A stretch of 64,000 nucleotides of DNA from Congeria kusceri. Lineage: Eukaryota > Mollusca > Bivalvia > Myida > Dreissenidae. The translations under genes were made by a program, and so were the position numbers. Of this stretch, positions 10,001 to 24,664 are shown in pieces (the stretch's first letter is position 1; every line of letters starts with the position of its first letter). The DNA lies in assembly GCA_027627225.1 (NCBI GenBank), contig JAPFQT010000165.1, forward strand, positions 62,001-126,000, in the 5' to 3' direction. The notes under the pieces were generated by a model. It was not told the origin of the DNA. It was given only the letters and a program-made list of their open reading frames with translations, and ran no database searches.

Positions 10001-11080
10001 TCAAAAACAAAACCGGTCACAACTGAAAATGGTGATAAAAGATGTTGGTCACAAGTCAAAACGGTCAAAAGCAAATAGTTTATGAGTAATAGTGGTCACA
10101 ACACACACAAATCGGTCACAAGAGAAAATGGTCGCATACCTAATTCGGTCAAAACGGTGTCTAACTAAACTGGGTACAAGTCTTTACGCCAATGGGTCAC
10201 AAGTGCAAACATACCGCTAACATCCCATAACGGTCATAAAACAAGTTGGTCCTAAATCGAAAAAGTCACGAAACAAATCGGTCACAACTCAAAATGGTAA
10301 TTAAACAAATCGGTAGCATATCAAATCGGACACAATGCAAATCGGTCAATAGCAAATCGGTTACAATGCAAATCGGTCATACAACAAAGTGGTCCTAAGT
10401 CAAAACGGTGAAAAACAAATCGGTCACAAGCGAAAACGGTCAAAAAACGAAACTGTCACAACTAAAGACCATCATAAAACAAGTTGGTCGCAAGTCAAAA
10501 GGGTCAAAAAACAAATAGGTCGCAAATCAAATCGGACACAATGCATATCTGTCACGAGCCATAACGGTAATAAAACAAAATGGTCCTAAGTCAAAACGGT
10601 CAAAACACAAATCGGTCACTAAATGAATGGGTAGAAATTCGAATCGGACACAAGTCGTAACGGTGATAATAGATGTTCGTAAGAGAAAACTTGAAACAAC
10701 AAGTCGTTTAAAACTAATAATCGTCCCAAGACAAATCGGTCACAAGTTAAAACGGTCAGAAACTAAATTGGGTACAATTCAAAACGGTCACACACTGAAT
10801 TGGTTACAAGTCATTACGGTCACAAAGCCAACAGGTCACAAGTCAAACAGAAGTAAACATACCGGTAATAAGCCATAACGGTCATAAAACAAGTTGGTCC
10901 TAAGTCAAAACGGTCAAGTCACTACTCAAAACGGTCACATAACAAGTTGCTTAGAAGTGAAAACGGCCATAAAGCAAATGGGTCAAAAGTCAAAACGGTC
11001 ACAAGACACATCGGTCAAAACAAGTCACAAACCAAAAGTAAATCGGTGAGAAGTTAAAACGGCCACAAAATAGTCGGTCT

Positions 11081-12821
11081 CGCCCAACACCACTCAAACA
11101 CTTCACACACTGCAAATCCACTCACAACATCGACACCAATGCCATAACTTCACACACTAAAATCTAACACCGGTCACATTTTCCACACCCGTCACACAAA
11201 AACCCACTACTCCACAGAACACACTCCACATTGATGGCTGCATTCGAGGAGTGATATGAAGCAATTCATACATACGACACTGCAATAAATCTGACATTTG
11301 TATTTCTTGTAAAAAACGATCAAACACGATCAAATATGCCTATACAACTGTTGAAAGTTTCCTAGTTGTTTCTTTTCAGAATTTGATCTAAGATGACTTT
11401 CCGATAAATGATACAGAGATGTTCATCCCTGTGACTTATTTTCTACGCATGAGGTATACAATAAAATAGACACATAATTCGTACGCAATGACTGTACGAA
11501 TTATTGGAAAAAGCATTCGAATTACTTGAAATTATTTGGTCTTTGCATGAAAATCAATCCACTTCAATTTCAAAAACACTGATTGGGATTTCGCTGGAAA
11601 CTTAGAATTTATTGAACATCTTCACTCTACATTCAAACAACAATGCAATTCATTTCCAAATCAGACTATTGTTTGAAACAACATTCTGTAACAAACACTA
11701 CATGAAAAACTCGTAACCCAGTATCAGAAAGCGACTCTTCTGGCATGCAAACCGTCTTAGGAAGGCACGTGACGGTAAGCTTTTTAGTGCTTTGCATATA
11801 AATACTACTAATACTAACGAGCACACGTTCAATGCTCGGTGCGATCACACTGTCAATGCTCGGTTGCAATTGTAGCAATTTATGCAGTCACATGTTGGGG
11901 TAACAGGACAATAAACGGCATAATCTTTGTTAGTTATTTAAATCAATGTGAATGTGGCATTTGCGTATTCATGCCCCTTGTCGCTGAACTCCTGGGTTTA
12001 GTTTGTACAATCACATGTTCACGTTTTGGGAGACCGTTATGTTGCAACTTTTGTTTTTGTTTTCGGAAATACGATCGAAATAAAAAAGAAATTCGTGTTC
12101 ACTGTATGATTTTCAGTTACTTCTTATGTTATACTACGCACCTATCCTAATCAGTTAGCGAAGATTACGTAGCGACGATGTGTCGTTGATATTGAATAGC
12201 TGCAATAAAAACAAATATATATAAATCTGTCTATGATCATACGATCAGAAACCAAGTGTAAGGCGTTTTGGACGTTAACACTGATGTGCGTTTACCATGC
12301 GTTTATCTCGATACTTTCCAGTTACATCTTATGTTATATCACGTACCTTTCTTTGACAAGTTGCAAAGAGTACGTGTTCGTACATTTGAATTACGATTCA
12401 TATAACAGGAGTTCTATAGTGCTATTCATTTGTTTTTCACTACAACAGGAGTACTATATTACTATTCCATTATTGTTCACAATAAATATTTGCATCGACC
12501 CTGTCAATTATTCGTTTCGCATAAACATGTACTTTAAACGGTTCAATGGCATGCGATATCTGCAACAAACCACTGTATCGGTAAAGATCTATTTTTCTTT
12601 TGCATTATGCTTTATATATTGTGCAGTCACTGTTTATAGCGATGATGTGTCGTTGCTATTAAATAGCCGCAGTAAATACAAATATATCAAAAACTCTGCC
12701 CTCGATCATACGATAAAAACAAGCGTAAGATGTTTATTACATGGACATTTACTAATAACATTGCATAGTTGCGTTCGTTTCGTTATACAGTTGAACAATT
12801 CCATTTGTGGGAAGGCCAAAT
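11081..12821 (+). other. Core of R2
   Basis: Same layout as R1. Hairpin at 11474-11504, TATA at 11797, start of the 292-codon frame at 12233. T at 12599 replaces A and changes Ile to Phe in that frame. Confidence 0.9.
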
Positions 12822-15800
12822 TCATAGTGGTCACAATTCGGACACACATCAAAACGGTCAAAAAAAGAAAATCACAACGGTCACAATACAAATCTGACAA
12901 AAGTCACAGTCGCCCCAAAACAAATCGCTCAAACGATAACAAAAGAAATCGGTCACAACTCAAAACGGTCACTACACAAATCAGTCGCAATGCAAATCGA
13001 TCACAAGAAAAAAAGAAGCCGTTTAAAAGTAATAGTCGCAAGACAAAACTGTCACATGTGAAAACGGTTATAAAACAAGTTGACCTTAGGTCACAAAACA
13101 AATCGGTCTAAAGTCGAAACGGTCAACAAACAAATCGTTTACACAACAAAGTGGTCCTAAGTCAAAACGGTCAAACAGAAATCGGCAAAAAAATAAACCA
13201 GGCATAACTGAAAGCGATCAAAAAACAAAATGGTCGAAAATCAATACGGTCAAAACGCAAATAGTTCGTAAATCAAATCGGACACAAGGCAAATCGGTCA
13301 AAAGCCATAACGGTCATTGAAGAAAATGTTTCTAAGAAAATACTGTCAAGAAAAAAATCGTTTAAAAGGAAAAGTGGTCTAAAGACAAATCGGTCACAAG
13401 TGAAAACGGTCAAAACTAAATTTGGTACAAGTGAAAACGGTCACAAACTTAATTGGGCATATGTCAAAGCGGACTAAACATAAATACGATAAAAGTAATT
13501 TCGGTCACAAAGTAAAGCGGTCGGAAGTCGAAACGGTCGAAAATCAACCGGTCACAACTGGAAACGTTTACAAAAATAAGTTGTTCGCAAGTAAAAACGG
13601 TCAATAAACCAATCGTTCAAAAATCTAATCGGATACAATGCAAATCGGTCACAATACATAACGGTCATAAAAGGAAATGGCACTTAGCAAAACGGTCTAA
13701 AATGAATCGCTTAAAAGTAATATTGCTTCCATGACAAAGCAGACGCGAGTGAAAACGGTCACAAACTAAATTGGGTGCAAGTGAAAATGGTACAAACTGA
13801 ACTGTGTACAAGTCTTAACGGTCCCAAAGCCAAACGGTCACAAGTAAAACAGTAAGTAAAAATACCGGTAACAAGCCATAACGGTCATATAACAGTCAAA
13901 ACGGTCACTAAACGCATCAAATCGGACGCAATGCAAGTCGGTCACAAGATATAACGGCCATCAAGCAAAAATGGTCCTAAATCAAAACGCACTAACAACA
14001 AATTAGCCATAGGTCAAAACGGTCAAAAAACAAACCTTTCACAACTGAAAACGGTCTTAAATCAAGTTAAAATACAAACCTGTCACAAATGAAAACAGTC
14101 ATAAATCAAGTTGGTCAAAAGTCAAAACGGTTTAAAGACAAATCGGTTGCAAATAATATCGGACACAATGGTCAAAAGCATTAACGTCCGTAAAAGAAAA
14201 CGATCCTAAGAAAAAACGGTCAACAATCAAATCGTTTAAATGTTAAAGTGGTCCGAAGACAAATCGGTCACAAGTGAAAACGGTCACAAACTAAATTGGG
14301 TCAAAGCGCTCACACACAAAAATTGATAGACGTAATAACGGTCACAAAGTAAATCGGTTGTAAACAAGTTGGTCGTAAGTCAAAACGGTCAACAACAAAA
14401 TCAAGTTTGATGCATCGCAAATCGGTCACAAGACATAACGGTCTGTTAACAAAATTGTGCTAGGTGAAAACGGTAGGAAAAACAAATCGATCAAAAGTCA
14501 AAAAGGTCAACAAACAAATCGGTTGCAAATCAAATCGGTCACAAGACATAACGGCCACAAAAAAATGGTCCTAAGTCACAACGGTCAAAAAATCAAACCG
14601 ATCACAAACGGTCATAAAACATGTTGGTCAACAGTTAAAACGGTCAAAAAACATAACGGTCACAACTGAAAACGAAAAGGTCGAATACTAAATTTGTCGC
14701 AATCCAAAACGGTCACAGATTAAACTGGGTACACGTCATAACGGTCACAAAGCCAATGGGTCCAAAGTCAAACAATAAGTAAACATACCGGTAAGAAGCC
14801 ATAACGGTCATAAAACAAGTTGGTCCTCAGTCAAAACGGTCACACACAAAATTGGTCACAACTCAAAACGGTCACTAAACAAATCGGTCGCAAAGCAAAT
14901 CGGACACAATGCAAATCGGTCACAAGCCATAACGGTCATAAAGGAAAATGGCTCCATGCAAAAACGGTCTATCGGTTACAAGTAAAAACGGTCACAAAAT
15001 AAATAGGATACAAGTGAAAACGGCCACAAACAAAATTGGGTACAAGTCAAAACGATCACAAAACAAGTCTGTTACAGGTCAAAATAGTAAAAACCAAACC
15101 GGTCAAAACCCAAGACAGTCACAAAAATGTTGGTCAAAACGATCATTAAACAAATTAATTGCAAGTCGTTATGGTCACACAGAAAATCGGTGGCATGTCA
15201 AAAAGGTCAGAAAACAAACCGATCACATCTGTAGTATCAAAGCGAATCGGTCAAATGTTAAAACGGTCAGAAAACAATCCTTTCAAAACTCTTAACTGCC
15301 ACTAAACAAAGCGCTGGTAAATCAAATCGGACACAATGCAAATCGGACGCAAGACATAACGGTCAGGTAAAAAAATTGTCCTAAGTCAAAACCATTAGAA
15401 AACAAATCGGTCACAAGTCAAAACGGTCAAAAAACAAGTCGGTCACAAATGAAAACGGTCATAAAACAAGTTGCTCAGAAGTGAAAACGTCGAAAAACAT
15501 AAGTTTATAAGCATAAGTGGTCCCAAGACAAATCGTTCACAAGTCAAAACGGTCAAAATACGTAACGATCAGGAAACAAAATTGTCCTATGTGAAAATGG
15601 TCAGAAAAAAATTGGTTCACAAGTCAAAACGGTCAAAGAACAAGCCGATCACAACTGAAAACGAAACTGTCGCATAATACATTGGGTACAAGTCATAACG
15701 GTCACAAAGCCAATCGGTGAGAAGTCATAAAGGTCAGAAAACAGACCGAGTATATCTCCGGTAAGAAAGCGAATCGGTCACAAGTCCAAACGGTCAGAAA

Positions 15801-17001
15801 ACAATCCGGTCGGAACTCTAAACGGTCACATAACAAATCGCGTGCTAATCAAATCGGATTCAATGCAAATCGGATACAATACATAACGGTCAGCAATCAA
15901 ATTCGTTCTAAGTCACAACGGTCAAAAACAAAACCGGTCACAACTGAAAATGGTGATAAAAGATGTTGGTCACAAGTCAAAACGGTCAAAAGCAAATAGT
16001 TTATGAGTAATAGTGGTCACAACACACACAAATCGGTCACAAGAGAAAATGGTCGCATACCTAATTCGGTCAAAACGGTGTCTAACTAAACTGGGTACAA
16101 GTCTTTACGCCAATGGGTCACAAGTGCAAACATACCGCTAACATCCCATAACGGTCATAAAACAAGTTGGTCCTAAATCGAAAAAGTCACGAAACAAATC
16201 GGTCACAACTCAAAATGGTAATTAAACAAATCGGTAGCATATCAAATCGGACACAATGCAAATCGGTCAATAGCAAATCGGTTACAATGCAAATCGGTCA
16301 TACAACAAAGTGGTCCTAAGTCAAAACGGTGAAAAACAAATCGGTCACAAGCGAAAACGGTCAAAAAACGAAACTGTCACAACTAAAGACCATCATAAAA
16401 CAAGTTGGTCGCAAGTCAAAAGGGTCAAAAAACAAATAGGTCGCAAATCAAATCGGACACAATGCATATCTGTCACGAGCCATAACGGTAATAAAACAAA
16501 ATGGTCCTAAGTCAAAACGGTCAAAACACAAATCGGTCACTAAATGAATGGGTAGAAATTCGAATCGGACACAAGTCGTAACGGTGATAATAGATGTTCG
16601 TAAGAGAAAACTTGAAACAACAAGTCGTTTAAAACTAATAATCGTCCCAAGACAAATCGGTCACAAGTTAAAACGGTCAGAAACTAAATTGGGTACAATT
16701 CAAAACGGTCACACACTGAATTGGTTACAAGTCATTACGGTCACAAAGCCAACAGGTCACAAGTCAAACAGAAGTAAACATACCGGTAATAAGCCATAAC
16801 GGTCATAAAACAAGTTGGTCCTAAGTCAAAACGGTCAAGTCACTACTCAAAACGGTCACATAACAAGTTGCTTAGAAGTGAAAACGGCCATAAAGCAAAT
16901 GGGTCAAAAGTCAAAACGGTCACAAGACACATCGGTCAAAACAAGTCACAAACCAAAAGTAAATCGGTGAGAAGTTAAAACGGCCACAAAATAGTCGGTC
17001 T
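12822..17001 (+). repeat. 16-bp minisatellite block of R2
   Basis: 4180 bp. Matches the R0 block in length and at nearly every base. Confidence 0.95.
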
Positions 17002-18742
17002 CGCCCAACACCACTCAAACACTTCACACACTGCAAATCCACTCACAACATCGACACCAATGCCATAACTTCACACACTAAAATCTAACACCGGTCACAT
17101 TTTCCACACCCGTCACACAAAAACCCACTACTCCACAGAACACACTCCACATTGATGGCTGCATTCGAGGAGTGATATGAAGCAATTCATACATACGACA
17201 CTGCAATAAATCTGACATTTGTATTTCTTGTAAAAAACGATCAAACACGATCAAATATGCCTATACAACTGTTGAAAGTTTCCTAGTTGTTTCTTTTCAG
17301 AATTTGATCTAAGATGACTTTCCGATAAATGATACAGAGATGTTCATCCCTGTGACTTATTTTCTACGCATGAGGTATACAATAAAATAGACACATAATT
17401 CGTACGCAATGACTGTACGAATTATTGGAAAAAGCATTCGAATTACTTGAAATTATTTGGTCTTTGCATGAAAATCAATCCACTTCAATTTCAAAAACAC
17501 TGATTGGGATTTCGCTGGAAACTTAGAATTTATTGAACATCTTCACTCTACATTCAAACAACAATGCAATTCATTTCCAAATCAGACTATTGTTTGAAAC
17601 AACATTCTGTAACAAACACTACATGAAAAACTCGTAACCCAGTATCAGAAAGCGACTCTTCTGGCATGCAAACCGTCTTAGGAAGGCACGTGACGGTAAG
17701 CTTTTTAGTGCTTTGCATATAAATACTACTAATACTAACGAGCACACGTTCAATGCTCGGTGCGATCACACTGTCAATGCTCGGTTGCAATTGTAGCAAT
17801 TTATGCAGTCACATGTTGGGGTAACAGGACAATAAACGGCATAATCTTTGTTAGTTATTTAAATCAATGTGAATGTGGCATTTGCGTATTCATGCCCCTT
17901 GTCGCTGAACTCCTGGGTTTAGTTTGTACAATCACATGTTCACGTTTTGGGAGACCGTTATGTTGCAACTTTTGTTTTTGTTTTCGGAAATACGATCGAA
18001 ATAAAAAAGAAATTCGTGTTCACTGTATGATTTTCAGTTACTTCTTATGTTATACTACGCACCTATCCTAATCAGTTAGCGAAGATTACGTAGCGACGAT
18101 GTGTCGTTGATATTGAATAGCTGCAATAAAAACAAATATATATAAATCTGTCTATGATCATACGATCAGAAACCAAGTGTAAGGCGTTTTGGACGTTAAC
18201 ACTGATGTGCGTTTACCATGCGTTTATCTCGATACTTTCCAGTTACATCTTATGTTATATCACGTACCTTTCTTTGACAAGTTGCAAAGAGTACGTGTTC
18301 GTACATTTGAATTACGATTCATATAACAGGAGTTCTATAGTGCTATTCATTTGTTTTTCACTACAACAGGAGTACTATATTACTATTCCATTATTGTTCA
18401 CAATAAATATTTGCATCGACCCTGTCAATTATTCGTTTCGCATAAACATGTACTTTAAACGGTTCAATGGCATGCGATATCTGCAACAAACCACTGTATC
18501 GGTAAAGATCTATTTTTCTTTTGCATTATGCTTTATATATTGTGCAGTCACTGTTTATAGCGATGATGTGTCGTTGCTATTAAATAGCCGCAGTAAATAC
18601 AAATATATCAAAAACTCTGCCCTCGATCATACGATAAAAACAAGCGTAAGATGTTTATTACATGGACATTTACTAATAACATTGCATAGTTGCGTTCGTT
18701 TCGTTATACAGTTGAACAATTCCATTTGTGGGAAGGCCAAAT
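17002..18742 (+). other. Core of R3
   Basis: Hairpin at 17395-17425, TATA at 17718, frame start at 18154. It carries the Phe variant (T at 18520) shared with R2. Confidence 0.9.
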
Positions 18743-21700
18743 TCATAGTGGTCACAATTCGGACACACATCAAAACGGTCAAAAAAAGAAAATCACAACG
18801 GTCACAATACAAATCTGACAAAAGTCACAGTCGCCCCAAAACAAATCGCTCAAACGATAACAAAAGAAATCGGTCACAACTCAAAACGGTCACTACACAA
18901 ATCAGTCGCAATGCAAATCGATCACAAGAAAAAAAGAAGCCGTTTAAAAGTAATAGTCGCAAGACAAAACTGTCACATGTGAAAACGGTTATAAAACAAG
19001 TTGACCTTAGGTCACAAAACAAATCGGTCTAAAGTCGAAACGGTCAACAAACAAATCGTTTACACAACAAAGTGGTCCTAAGTCAAAACGGTCAAACAGA
19101 AATCGGCAAAAAAATAAACCAGGCATAACTGAAAGCGATCAAAAAACAAAATGGTCGAAAATCAATACGGTCAAAACGCAAATAGTTCGTAAATCAAATC
19201 GGACACAAGGCAAATCGGTCAAAAGCCATAACGGTCATTGAAGAAAATGTTTCTAAGAAAATACTGTCAAGAAAAAAATCGTTTAAAAGGAAAAGTGGTC
19301 TAAAGACAAATCGGTCACAAGTGAAAACGGTCAAAACTAAATTTGGTACAAGTGAAAACGGTCACAAACTTAATTGGGCATATGTCAAAGCGGACTAAAC
19401 ATAAATACGATAAAAGTAATTTCGGTCACAAAGTAAAGCGGTCGGAAGTCGAAACGGTCGAAAATCAACCGGTCACAACTGGAAACGTTTACAAAAATAA
19501 GTTGTTCGCAAGTAAAAACGGTCAATAAACCAATCGTTCAAAAATCTAATCGGATACAATGCAAATCGGTCACAATACATAACGGTCATAAAAGGAAATG
19601 GCACTTAGCAAAACGGTCTAAAATGAATCGCTTAAAAGTAATATTGCTTCCATGACAAAGCAGACGCAAGTGAAAACGGTCACAAACTAAATTGGGTGCA
19701 AGTGAAAATGGTACAAACTGAACTGTGTACAAGTCTTAACGGTCCCAAAGCCAAACGGTCACAAGTAAAACAGTAAGTAAAAATACCGGTAACAAGCCAT
19801 AACGGTCATATAACAAGTCAAAACGGTCACTAAACGCATCAAATCGGACGCAATGCAAGTCGGTCACAAGATATAACGGCCATCAAGCAAAAATGGTCCT
19901 AAATCAAAACGCACTAACAACAAATTAGCCATAGGTCAAAACGGTCAAAAAACAAACCTTTCACAACTGAAAACGGTCTTAAATCAAGTTAAAAAACAAA
20001 CCTGTCACAAATGAAAACAGTCATAAATCAAGTTGGTCAAAAGTCAAAACGGTTTAAAGACAAATCGGTTGCAAATAATATCGGACACAATGGTCAAAAG
20101 CATTAACGTCCGTAAAAGAAAACGATCCTAAGAAAAAACGGTCAACAATCAAATCGTTTAAATGTTAAAGTGGTCCGAAGACAAATCGGTCACAAGTGAA
20201 AACGGTCACAAACTAAATTGGGTCAAAGCGCTCACACACAAAAATTGATAGACGTAATAACGGTCACAAAGTAAATCGGTTGTAAACAAGTTGGTCGTAA
20301 GTCAAAACGGTCAACAACAAAATCAAGTTTGATGCATCGCAAATCGGTCACAAGACATAACGGTCTGTTAACAAAATTGTGCTAGGTGAAAACGGTAGGA
20401 AAAACAAATCGATCAAAAGTCAAAAAGGTCAACAAACAAATCGGTTGCAAATCAAATCGGTCACAAGACATAACGGCCACAAAAAAATGGTCCTAAGTCA
20501 CAACGGTCAAAAAATCAAACCGATCACAAACGGTCATAAAACATGTTGGTCAACAGTTAAAACGGTCAAAAAACATAACGGTCACAACTGAAAACGAAAA
20601 GGTCGAATACTAAATTTGTCGCAATCCAAAACGGTCACAGATTAAACTGGGTACACGTCATAACGGTCACAAAGCCAATGGGTCCAAAGTCAAACAATAA
20701 GTAAACATACCGGTAAGAAGCCATAACGGTCATAAAACAAGTTGGTCCTCAGTCAAAACGGTCACACACAAAATTGGTCACAACTCAAAACGGTCACTAA
20801 ACAAATCGGTCGCAAAACAAATCGGACACAATGCAAATCGGTCACAAGCCATAACGGTCATAAAGGAAAATGGCTCCATGCAAAAACGGTCTATCGGTTA
20901 CAAGTAAAAACGGTCACAAAATAAATAGGATACAAGTGAAAACGGCCACAAACTAAATTGGGTACAAGTCAAAACGATCACAAAACAAGTCTGTTACAGG
21001 TCAAAATAGTAAAAACCAAACCGGTCAAAACCCAAGACGGTCACAAAAATGTTGGTCAAAACGATCATTAAACAAATTAATTGCAAGTCGTTATGGTCAC
21101 ACAGAAAATCGGTGGCATGTCAAAAAGGTCAGAAAACAAACCGATCACATCTGTAGTATCAAAGCGAATCGGTCAAATGTTAAAACGGTCAGAAAACAAT
21201 CCTTTCAAAACTCTTAACTGCCACTAAACAAAGCGCTGGTAAATCAAATCGGACACAATGCAAATCGGACGCAAGACATAACGGTCAGGTAAAAAAATTG
21301 TCCTAAGTCAAAACCATTAGAAAACAAATCGGTCACAAGTCAAAACGGTCAAAAAACAAGTCGGTCACAAATGAAAACGGTCATAAAACAAGTTGCTCAG
21401 AAGTGAAAACGTCGAAAAACATAAGTTTATAAGCATAAGTGGTCCCAAGACAAATCGTTCACAAGTCAAAACGGTCAAAATACGTAACGATCAGGAAACA
21501 AAATTGTCCTATGTGTAAATGGTCAGAAAAAAATTGGTTCACAAGTCAAAACGGTCAAAGAACAAGCCGATCACAACTGAAAACGAAACTGTCGCATAAT
21601 ACATTGGGTACAAGTCATAACGGTCACAAAGCCAATCGGTGAGAAGTCATAAAGGTCAGAAAACAGACCGAGTATATCTCCGGTAAGAAAGCGAATCGGT

Positions 21701-22923
21701 CACAAGTCCAAACGGTCAGAAAACAATCCGGTCGGAACTCTAAACGGTCACATAACAAATCGCGTGCTAATCAAATCGGATTCAATGCAAATCGGATACA
21801 ATACATAACGGTCAGCAATCAAATTCGTTCTAAGTCACAACGGTCAAAAACAAAACCGGTCACAACTGAAAATGGTGATAAAAGATGTTGGTCACAAGTC
21901 AAAACGGTCAAAAGCAAATAGTTTATGAGTAATAGTGGTCACAACACACACAAATCGGTCACAAGAGAAAATGGTCGCATACCTAATTCGGTCAAAACGG
22001 TGTCTAACTAAACTGGGTACAAGTCTTTACGCCAATGGGTCACAAGTGCAAACATACCGCTAACATCCCATAACGGTCATAAAACAAGTTGGTCCTAAAT
22101 CGAAAAAGTCACGAAACAAATCGGTCACAACTCAAAATGGTAATTAAACAAATCGGTAGCATATCAAATCGGACACAATGCAAATCGGTCAATAGCAAAT
22201 CGGTTACAATGCAAATCGGTCATACAACAAAGTGGTCCTAAGTCAAAACGGTGAAAAACAAATCGGTCACAAGCGAAAACGGTCAAAAAACGAAACTGTC
22301 ACAACTAAAGACCATCATAAAACAAGTTGGTCGCAAGTCAAAAGGGTCAAAAAACAAATAGGTCGCAAATCAAATCGGACACAATGCATATCTGTCACGA
22401 GCCATAACGGTAATAAAACAAAATGGTCCTAAGTCAAAACGGTCAAAACACAAATCGGTCACTAAATGAATGGGTAGAAATTCGAATCGGACACAAGTCG
22501 TAACGGTGATAATAGATGTTCGTAAGAGAAAACTTGAAACAACAAGTCGTTTAAAACTAATAATCGTCCCAAGACAAATCGGTCACAAGTTAAAACGGTC
22601 AGAAACTAAATTGGGTACAATTCAAAACGGTCACACACTGAATTGGTTACAAGTCATTACGGTCACAAAGCCAACAGGTCACAAGTCAAACAGAAGTAAA
22701 CATACCGGTAATAAGCCATAACGGTCATAAAACAAGTTGGTCCTAAGTCAAAACGGTCAAGTCACTACTCAAAACGGTCACATAACAAGTTGCTTAGAAG
22801 TGAAAACGGCCATAAAGCAAATGGGTCAAAAGTCAAAACGGTCACAAGACACATCGGTCAAAACAAGTCACAAACCAAAAGTAAATCGGTGAGAAGTTAA
22901 AACGGCCACAAAATAGTCGGTCT
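18743..22923 (+). repeat. 16-bp minisatellite block of R3
   Basis: 4181 bp. The single extra base against R0/R2 is in atataacaagtc near 19812. Confidence 0.95.
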
Positions 22924-24664
22924 CGCCCAACACCACTCAAACACTTCACACACTGCAAATCCACTCACAACATCGACACCAATGCCATAACTTCACACAC
23001 TAAAATCTAACACCGGTCACATTTTCCACACCCGTCACACAAAAACCCACTACTCCACAGAACACACTCCACATTGATGGCTGCATTCGAGGAGTGATAT
23101 GAAGCAATTCATACATACGACACTGCAATAAATCTGACATTTGTATTTCTTGTAAAAAACGATCAAACACGATCAAATATGCCTATACAACTGTTGAAAG
23201 TTTCCTAGTTGTTTCTTTTCAGAATTTGATCTAAGATGACTTTCCGATAAATGATACAGAGATGTTCATCCCTGTGACTTATTTTCTACGCATGAGGTAT
23301 ACAATAAAATAGACACATAATTCGTACGCAATGACTGTACGAATTATTGGAAAAAGCATTCGAATTACTTGAAATTATTTGGTCTTTGCATGAAAATCAA
23401 TCCACTTCAATTTCAAAAACACTGATTGGGATTTCGCTGGAAACTTAGAATTTATTGAACATCTTCACTCTACATTCAAACAACAATGCAATTCATTTCC
23501 AAATCAGACTATTGTTTGAAACAACATTCTGTAACAAACACTACATGAAAAACTCGTAACCCAGTATCAGAAAGCGACTCTTCTGGCATGCAAACCGTCT
23601 TAGGAAGGCACGTGACGGTAAGCTTTTTAGTGCTTTGCATATAAATACTACTAATACTAACGAGCACACGTTCAATGCTCGGTGCGATCACACTGTCAAT
23701 GCTCGGTTGCAATTGTAGCAATTTATGCAGTCACATGTTGGGGTAACAGGACAATAAACGGCATAATCTTTGTTAGTTATTTAAATCAATGTGAATGTGG
23801 CATTTGCGTATTCATGCCCCTTGTCGCTGAACTCCTGGGTTTAGTTTGTACAATCACATGTTCACGTTTTGGGAGACCGTTATGTTGCAACTTTTGTTTT
23901 TGTTTTCGGAAATACGATCGAAATAAAAAAGAAATTCGTGTTCACTGTATGATTTTCAGTTACTTCTTATGTTATACTACGCACCTATCCTAATCAGTTA
24001 GCGAAGATTACGTAGCGACGATGTGTCGTTGATATTGAATAGCTGCAATAAAAACAAATATATATAAATCTGTCTATGATCATACGATCAGAAACCAAGT
24101 GTAAGGCGTTTTGGACGTTAACACTGATGTGCGTTTACCATGCGTTTATCTCGATACTTTCCAGTTACATCTTATGTTATATCACGTACCTTTCTTTGAC
24201 AAGTTGCAAAGAGTACGTGTTCGTACATTTGAATTACGATTCATATAACAGGAGTTCTATAGTGCTATTCATTTGTTTTTCACTACAACAGGAGTACTAT
24301 ATTACTATTCCATTATTGTTCACAATAAATATTTGCATCGACCCTGTCAATTATTCGTTTCGCATAAACATGTACTTTAAACGGTTCAATGGCATGCGAT
24401 ATCTGCAACAAACCACTGTATCGGTAAAGATCTATTTTTCTATTGCATTATGCTTTATATATTGTGCAGTCACTGTTTATAGCGATGATGTGTCGTTGCT
24501 ATTAAATAGCCGCAGTAAATACAAATATATCAAAAACTCTGCCCTCGATCATACGATAAAAACAAGCGTAAGATGTTTATTACATGGACATTTACTAATA
24601 ACATTGCATAGTTGCGTTCGTTTCGTTATACAGTTGAACAATTCCATTTGTGGGAAGGCCAAAT
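22924..24664 (+). other. Core of R4
   Basis: Hairpin at 23317-23347, TATA at 23640, frame start at 24076. I see no difference from the R1 core in the stretches compared. Confidence 0.9.

Larger units (their letters stand above)
4561..11080 (+). repeat. Macrosatellite unit R1 (6520 bp, long type)
   Basis: First complete unit. The core is 4561-6301 and the satellite block 6302-11080. It is longer than the usual 5921-5922 bp because of a 622-bp direct duplication at 8757-10000. Three small deletions partly offset this: two near 7207 and 7270 totalling 14 bp, and one of 10 bp near 8562. The 10-bp deletion and a T in aattcg near 8632 are shared only with R6, the other full-length long-type haplotype. 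Confidence 0.95.
6302..11080 (+). repeat. 16-bp minisatellite block of R1
   Basis: 4779 bp. Same monomer order as R0, plus the 622-bp duplication and small deletions near 7207, 7270 and 8562. Confidence 0.95.
11081..17001 (+). repeat. Macrosatellite unit R2 (5921 bp, short type)
   Basis: The core is 11081-12821 and the satellite block 12822-17001. Its satellite block matches R0 base for base at almost every position at +12,441 bp. Its core carries A-to-T at 12599, shared only with R3 (18520), so the core and satellite parts of this unit have different closest relatives. Confidence 0.95.
17002..22923 (+). repeat. Macrosatellite unit R3 (5922 bp, short type)
   Basis: The core is 17002-18742 and the satellite block 18743-22923. 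It shares with R4 the variants gtgtaaatgg (T at 21516/27438), agacgcaag and aaactaaattgggt in the middle of the satellite block. Its core T at 18520 is shared with R2, not R4. Confidence 0.95.

Noticed and set aside
4561..11080. Transposable element or integrated virus repeated in tandem
   Set aside because: I see no reverse transcriptase, transposase, integrase or capsid-like frame, no long terminal or inverted repeats at unit borders, and no target-site duplications.
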